This document shows, piece after piece, positions 53,639 through 57,568 of a stretch of DNA of 57,568 bases (its first letter is position 1; every line of letters starts with the position of its first letter). The notes beneath the pieces are model-generated. The model made no database searches. It saw nothing but the letters and a program-made list of their open reading frames with translations, and had not been told where the DNA came from. This DNA is from CAZSDW01 sp964605705 (GTDB taxonomy: Bacteria > Fidelibacterota > UBA2242), in NCBI GenBank assembly GCA_964605705.1, contig CAZSDW010000020.1, forward strand, positions 1-57,568. Reading direction: 5' to 3'. Position numbers and translations under genes: made by a program.

Positions 53639-53920
53639 ATGATCCAGACCAAATATATGCAGAAAAAACTGCTGAGCCTGAAAGTCGAGCTGGAAGCGTT
53701 GCTCGAAAAAATTGGCTATAATGTGGTGTATGGCAAAGGCAGTTTCAAGGAGGGTACCTGCCTGATTGAAAGTGAAAAAAAGGTGGTCATTAATGAGTAT
53801 ACTCCTCCTGATCTGCAGGTTGATTTCTTAGTGGATATCATCAGCCAGATGGATTTATCGAATGTTTATATCCTGCCGGCAATCAGGGAGCTGATTGACG
53901 ATAAACAGACCCTGTTTTAA
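53639..53920 (+). CDS. Small conserved-looking protein of unknown function after manC
   Basis: 93 residues, no signal peptide or membrane helix. It has a helical N terminus (LLSLKVELEALLEKIGYNVVYG), a strand region KGSFKEGTCLIESEKKVVINEY with one Cys, and a C-terminal helix (IRELIDDKQTLF). It begins immediately after the manC stop, so it is co-expressed with it. I do not recognise a characterised family. The clean coding pattern and tight spacing support a real gene. Confidence 0.7.
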   Translation: MIQTKYMQKKLLSLKVELEALLEKIGYNVVYGKGSFKEGTCLIESEKKVVINEYTPPDLQVDFLVDIISQMDLSNVYILPAIRELIDDKQTLF

Positions 53921-53964
53921 ACTTTAAAAAATACTTAAAAATAAAAAGGCAAGTAATTGTCTGA

Positions 53965-56172
53965 TTATTCTGGTACCACAGTCAAGATTTGGGCACCGTT
54001 TCGGATTAATTCTGAACGGTTGAAGGATCGAAAAGTGTTTTGCTGAAAACCGATATGTATATCGCGGGACAGTGGGGCGATACGCTGGGCAATGCTTGTC
54101 GATATGATCATTGTTGGCTGGGGAGCCATTTGCAGAACAATGTTAACCATGTTCAAGCGGTTTTGGGGCAGCGTATTTTCCGGAAACCATTCTGAAATAT
54201 TCCGGGAATAAGTAGCCGCCAGAAAATCAACTGTGTCGTAGAAAGCTTGCAGAACGGTGGTTTTGCGATACTCGATTCGATCGGTTGTACGAATATCATC
54301 AAACCAGTCGGATTCTCCCTGTTGCAACAGGTAGAGCAGGTTTATGGAAGATTCATCTGCCAGGAGTTCGACCTGGTGAAACAATTGAGGATCGGCGAGA
54401 TCCATTTCATCCTGATACGTTCGCCGGCAGAGGCGCTGGAGAAACACATTAAAAATGGTGACGGCTGGATCAGTACAGGTATTCGTATAATCCCAGTTTT
54501 TAAGAATATCAAACGCCTGCTGTTGCAGGGGCGACGCCAGGTCTGTTCTGGAAACGATTTCAAAGAAAAAAGGTAGCAACAGTCCCGCCAACCGGTCCTT
54601 TGGGTGAACCTGGGAATCGATGATATCGTTGATGGAGACGGTTGTATCTCCGCTGAAAACATCCCGGGTGATTGTGGAATCCGGGTAGATAAAACCGGGG
54701 AACAGGCGATGATGGCGAATCGAGCCGCTTTGCGGATTGAAATTACGGAAAAGATGATGAACCGGAATAATAAAACCGGGCTCATAAAATCTTGAAATTG
54801 TTGGCAGCCGGTCTATAGTGCGATCAAGATCGAGGTCCGATATATATTGGGCGGTACCGATATTTCCATCAATATCTAAAAAGTCCACTTCAGCTGCAGG
54901 AACGACATGTAACTGCACGGCATCTTTAAAATTGTCCCATGATTGGGCTTTGTACAAATCGGTGTAGCTTTGCAGGTCATTTGAAAATTTAAAACCGTTC
55001 CATAGAATGGACAGACAGTATTCTTGTTGATCCTGACCGGTGACAGTGCCGATAACGGGTCCGAATACGGTTGACAAAACCGTTGTTGAAACATCATCAC
55101 CACCACGTGTAAAAATGTTTTCATATCGTGAATTAAAGGAAGTCCAACGGTTATTAGATTTGTACTGGGATCTATCTTCGGACAGGAGATTTAAAATGAA
55201 TTCAAGGTCCCCAGCCGGGCGAATCGTTAAATCCCATGCGATTGTCGAATTGTGACCAAACGGAATAAAAGGAATCCCCGGAATCATTAAGCCCCCGACA
55301 TTCAAATCGGGGTTGTTCATTTCGATTATTTCATAATAGTGACAAAAGAAGCGGGGCAGCTCGCCACCCATCGCGGCGGCGTTATCGGCGAGACGTCCAG
55401 GCGCCAGCACCCAGCTGTTTTCCAGATTCTCACCGGAGATTTTTAAAAAATTGAGCAGTTTATTGTTATTTTCCACTAGTTCGTTGAGAGATTGAAATAG
55501 GTTTGTATTAAACCGCGGGAGCTGGTCCGGCGGGAAATTTTGGACTGCCGGGAAGCCTTCCATGATTTTAGAATTGCCGTAAATCTCCAGCAATTTGTAA
55601 AACACGATTTTTTTTATCACCTGGTCTGAAAGTGTCCAGGCAAGTAAGCGTTGAATCGCCAGACAGTCAGCGGGCTGCCAAACTGCAGGAGCATACCGGC
55701 GCCATTTGAATTTTCGCTGAAGCCGAAAACGATTTTCGTGAATAAAGCTGTTAATACCCTCACAGTAAGCGCCAAGTATATCTCTGGTTTCGGGATTAAT
55801 CTGCTCCATAAATTCGGCTGCGATGGATGCAAAGCCAATCGTTCGTGACAACAAATCGACTTCGACCATTGATTGTCCATAGACTTCGGAAAGCGTACCG
55901 TTGGCAGCCCGGTGGAAATCATCCATCTTCGGCAGGTGTTTTGACGCGTGAATGTAACCGATGGTTTTATAGAGATCGGCATTATTATTTGTGTAAATGT
56001 GCAGATATCCCTGGTTGTCGGTCAGAATTTCTACGTTGGATTGTAAACCGGGAATGGTCAATGAGCCGTTTTTCGGGAGTGTGGCTTCCTGAAAATAGAG
56101 ATACACAGCGCCTGAAATAATAATCAACCAAAATCCGCAGACAATTACAATGTTGCGAAGGCGTTTTCCCAT
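53965..56172 (-). CDS. Penicillin-acylase (S45) homologue lacking the catalytic Ser
   Basis: 735 residues. A membrane anchor or signal helix (about 8-27) is followed by the conserved acylase N-terminal region (GYIHASKHLPKMDDFHRAANGTLSEVYG). In active S45 enzymes the beta chain begins with Ser in the motif SNxW; here that region reads ENSWVLAPG, with E251 at the nucleophile position. The adjacent NDPHL-type motif is also replaced (MGGELPRF). Autoprocessing and Ntn-hydrolase activity are therefore unlikely. The overall length and later motifs (IPGIPFIPFGHNSTIAWDLT) are retained. It begins three bases after the stop of the M28 peptidase gene. Confidence 0.8.
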   Translation of the reverse strand: MGKRLRNIVIVCGFWLIIISGAVYLYFQEATLPKNGSLTIPGLQSNVEILTDNQGYLHIYTNNNADLYKTIGYIHASKHLPKMDDFHRAANGTLSEVYGQSMVEVDLLSRTIGFASIAAEFMEQINPETRDILGAYCEGINSFIHENRFRLQRKFKWRRYAPAVWQPADCLAIQRLLAWTLSDQVIKKIVFYKLLEIYGNSKIMEGFPAVQNFPPDQLPRFNTNLFQSLNELVENNNKLLNFLKISGENLENSWVLAPGRLADNAAAMGGELPRFFCHYYEIIEMNNPDLNVGGLMIPGIPFIPFGHNSTIAWDLTIRPAGDLEFILNLLSEDRSQYKSNNRWTSFNSRYENIFTRGGDDVSTTVLSTVFGPVIGTVTGQDQQEYCLSILWNGFKFSNDLQSYTDLYKAQSWDNFKDAVQLHVVPAAEVDFLDIDGNIGTAQYISDLDLDRTIDRLPTISRFYEPGFIIPVHHLFRNFNPQSGSIRHHRLFPGFIYPDSTITRDVFSGDTTVSINDIIDSQVHPKDRLAGLLLPFFFEIVSRTDLASPLQQQAFDILKNWDYTNTCTDPAVTIFNVFLQRLCRRTYQDEMDLADPQLFHQVELLADESSINLLYLLQQGESDWFDDIRTTDRIEYRKTTVLQAFYDTVDFLAATYSRNISEWFPENTLPQNRLNMVNIVLQMAPQPTMIISTSIAQRIAPLSRDIHIGFQQNTFRSFNRSELIRNGAQILTVVPE

Positions 56173-56175
56173 TGT

Positions 56176-57327
56176 CTATTTTGCGTCTATTTTTCGGATT
56201 AAGTCGGTGGTAAAATCAACCGCGGTCTGAATAACCGATTCATCGATGTTTTCAAGTGTGTCAGTGTACCAGTGCCAGTTCGGGATGAGGTTCTGATCAT
56301 CCAGGGCAATCAGGGTTGTAGAGGGGTAGCTATGCTGTGCAAAAACGAGAGCGTCGAAATAAGCGCGGCGGTACTCAAGGGGTTTTATTTTTGAATATTG
56401 CGGCAGCTGCGTTAATTCCCTACAATCCTGAATCAAAGTCTCATCGTAATTATAATATAGTAACATTCCTTCGCCGGTGACATAGTGCAGATTGCCGAGC
56501 CCGATGTTATCAAGATTGACCAGGACAGAATTTTCAGCAGGCAGGTCTGCCCAATGTTGATGATGAAAGGCTTTGGCGCCCTGAATTCCGGCTTCTTCGC
56601 ATCCGGTCAAGGCAATCCAGAGATTACTTTTTTTCAAGGGGTGTCGCTTGAGGACTTCCAGGACACCAAAAATTGCTGCGACACCGGAGGCGTTGTCATT
56701 GATGCCGGGAACGAATTTATGAAAGATTTCCCGATGAATGTGGATGGTGACATTGATCAGATGAACTACTGCCAATCCAATACAGCTAATTTTAAACCAG
56801 AACGACCAGCCCCAGTATTCACCAAGAAATGCCCAGAAGATTGAGACAATGCTTACAAAGGTATTCAGCAGAAATGATTGTCGAAAATTTTTGACCATAC
56901 TGGGGGCAAAAACCGCTGAAGCGCGGGCGCTGTCGTAATGCGCCATCAGGATAATATTTTTTACAGATTCTTTCGGGGCGGCAATTTTTGCAACAACATT
57001 TTGAGACTTTTTCTTGGGAATAAAAGGAGTAAAAATGGTTGAATTGCCCATGAAATGGCGGGTATAGCTCCAGAATCCCAGCAACACTAGGGCGGCGCCT
57101 AGTTTCGATAGCCAGGGACTGATCAGCAGTCCGGCGATCATCGTCACTGAAAACAGGATGACTTCCCAGGAATATGAACTGGTAGCCCGGAAGGATTCAA
57201 GATCGGCTGGAATGTTTAGTGTTGTAAGATTTTGTTTTAACAGATCAGCTGCCTGCTTTTCCTCTTTGGTGGTTGCCCCGCGATGAGGTAATTCAGCAAG
57301 TTGTTTTAGTGTTTTCATTATGCTCAT
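56176..57327 (-). CDS. Membrane-bound M28-family zinc aminopeptidase
   Basis: 383 residues. The zinc ligands and catalytic Glu of M28 are in place: H130 (MAHYDSA), D211 (INDNASG), E244/E245 (TGCEEAG), D273 and H352 (NWHWYTD). Unusually for a simple exopeptidase, four membrane helices are inserted, two at about 55-87 and two at about 150-195, so the enzyme is membrane-bound. It is followed, three bases later, by the penicillin-acylase-like gene, suggesting joint expression. The start could be the ATG at 57327 or the one at 57318; neither has a strong ribosome binding site. Confidence 0.85.
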   Translation of the reverse strand: MSIMKTLKQLAELPHRGATTKEEKQAADLLKQNLTTLNIPADLESFRATSSYSWEVILFSVTMIAGLLISPWLSKLGAALVLLGFWSYTRHFMGNSTIFTPFIPKKKSQNVVAKIAAPKESVKNIILMAHYDSARASAVFAPSMVKNFRQSFLLNTFVSIVSIFWAFLGEYWGWSFWFKISCIGLAVVHLINVTIHIHREIFHKFVPGINDNASGVAAIFGVLEVLKRHPLKKSNLWIALTGCEEAGIQGAKAFHHQHWADLPAENSVLVNLDNIGLGNLHYVTGEGMLLYYNYDETLIQDCRELTQLPQYSKIKPLEYRRAYFDALVFAQHSYPSTTLIALDDQNLIPNWHWYTDTLENIDESVIQTAVDFTTDLIRKIDAK

Positions 57328-57432
57328 AATGAAACAAATATACTGGTTTTTATATGCAGCAACAAGAGGAGAAAAAAAGTTTTTGCTTTTGGTGAATATA
57401 TCATAAATTACACCGCTTTTTAGCAGTGGCGG

Positions 57433-57494
57433 GGTAGCTTCCCGATAAAATCGGGATAGGCAGTCTCCTCCTTCGCTACCTATAAGACAGGAGA
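57433..57494 (+). repeat. Nested inverted repeats in front of tRNA-Phe
   Basis: GGTAGC (57433-57438) pairs with GCTACC (57475-57480). Inside it TCCCGAT (57440-57446) pairs with ATCGGGA (57450-57456). TCTCCT (57464-57469) could alternatively pair with AGGAGA (57489-57494). The arrangement gives a folded element in the 186-base gap before the tRNA. Function unknown; it may be a dispersed intergenic repeat. Confidence 0.5.
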
Positions 57495-57512
57495 TGTAAA
57501 TTTTGAAATCGT

Positions 57513-57568
57513 GGCGGGGTAGCTCAGTCGGTAGAGCAGGGGACTGAAAATCCCTGTGTCGGCGGTTC
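57513..57568 (+). tRNA. tRNA-Phe (GAA), truncated by window end
   Basis: The acceptor 5' strand GGCGGGG, TA at positions 8-9, D-arm GCTCAGTCGGTAGAGC, anticodon stem GGGGA/TCCCT and loop CTGAAAA with anticodon GAA are visible, followed by the variable loop and the start of the T-arm (GGCGGTTC). The 3' end lies beyond the window. Confidence 0.93.

Noticed and set aside
57327..57512. Possible integration site of a mobile element next to tRNA-Phe
   Set aside because: No integrase or element genes are visible and the window stops inside the tRNA, so only the repeat itself is reported.

Overview
The window reads as chromosomal core from a Gram-negative (diderm) bacterium of moderate GC content, most likely in the FCB group or a neighbouring candidate phylum (Calditrichota, Marinimicrobia or KSB1-like). 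This is inferred from protein style: a Bacteroidetes-type serine palmitoyltransferase-like enzyme, a Bacteroidetes-style Ig-like (SbsA/Big_5) lipoprotein, outer-membrane barrels of PorV-like and helix-hairpin-helix type, and an ion-pumping pyrophosphatase. No rRNA marker is present, so the phylum is not proven. I see no phage, insertion sequence or CRISPR array. The genes are dense, with many 1-4 base overlaps.

Layout. 46-3648 (minus): metal-dependent hydrolase, zinc-ribbon methyltransferase, inositol-monophosphatase-like enzyme, FmdB-type zinc ribbon and purine nucleoside phosphorylase. 3805-9688: a four-helix membrane protein with a Cys cluster, an L-2-hydroxyglutarate oxidase-like flavoprotein, an RND transporter, a methyltransferase and a hemolysin III family protein. 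9685-12873 (minus): RlmD-type rRNA methyltransferase and a GAF/HD-GYP protein. 12940-16326: a giant CPBP-type membrane protease with an internal duplication. 16435-16662: a tiny two-repeat protein with its own promoter, strong ribosome binding site and terminator. 16807-21411 (minus): phosphofructokinase followed by a GAF/degenerate kinase, a receiver-histidine kinase and a response regulator, divergent from enolase.

21712-42777 is a long plus-strand run: eno, a FtsB-like protein, a MotA-like channel, an envelope set (PorV-like barrel, HhH barrel, amidase, murI) and folC. It continues with rho, rpmE, DUF1385, prfA, prmC, a UbiA prenyltransferase, dnaE, dtd, radC and a TPR protein with a long acidic Pro/Glu linker. 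42788-45006 (minus) is a thiol-themed unit: protein disulfide oxidoreductase, ECF sigma factor, Cys-rich anti-sigma factor, DUF1858 protein and OsmC peroxidase. 45201-47774 is a membrane pyrophosphatase with a large insert. 47846-57327 holds a degenerate retropepsin-like lipoprotein, the serine palmitoyltransferase-like enzyme, an Ig-like lipoprotein, dapF, a mannose-1-phosphate guanylyltransferase, a small unknown protein, a penicillin-acylase homologue lacking its nucleophile and a membrane M28 peptidase. The window ends inside a tRNA-Phe gene.

Together the genes cover glycolysis (pfkA, eno), wall precursors and remodelling (murI, dapF, amidase), translation termination (prfA, prmC, rpmE), transcription termination (rho), replication and envelope signalling. 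The least ordinary parts are the small repeat protein, several homologues that have lost catalytic residues, the duplicated CPBP protein, the pyrophosphatase insert and the thiol-stress operon.
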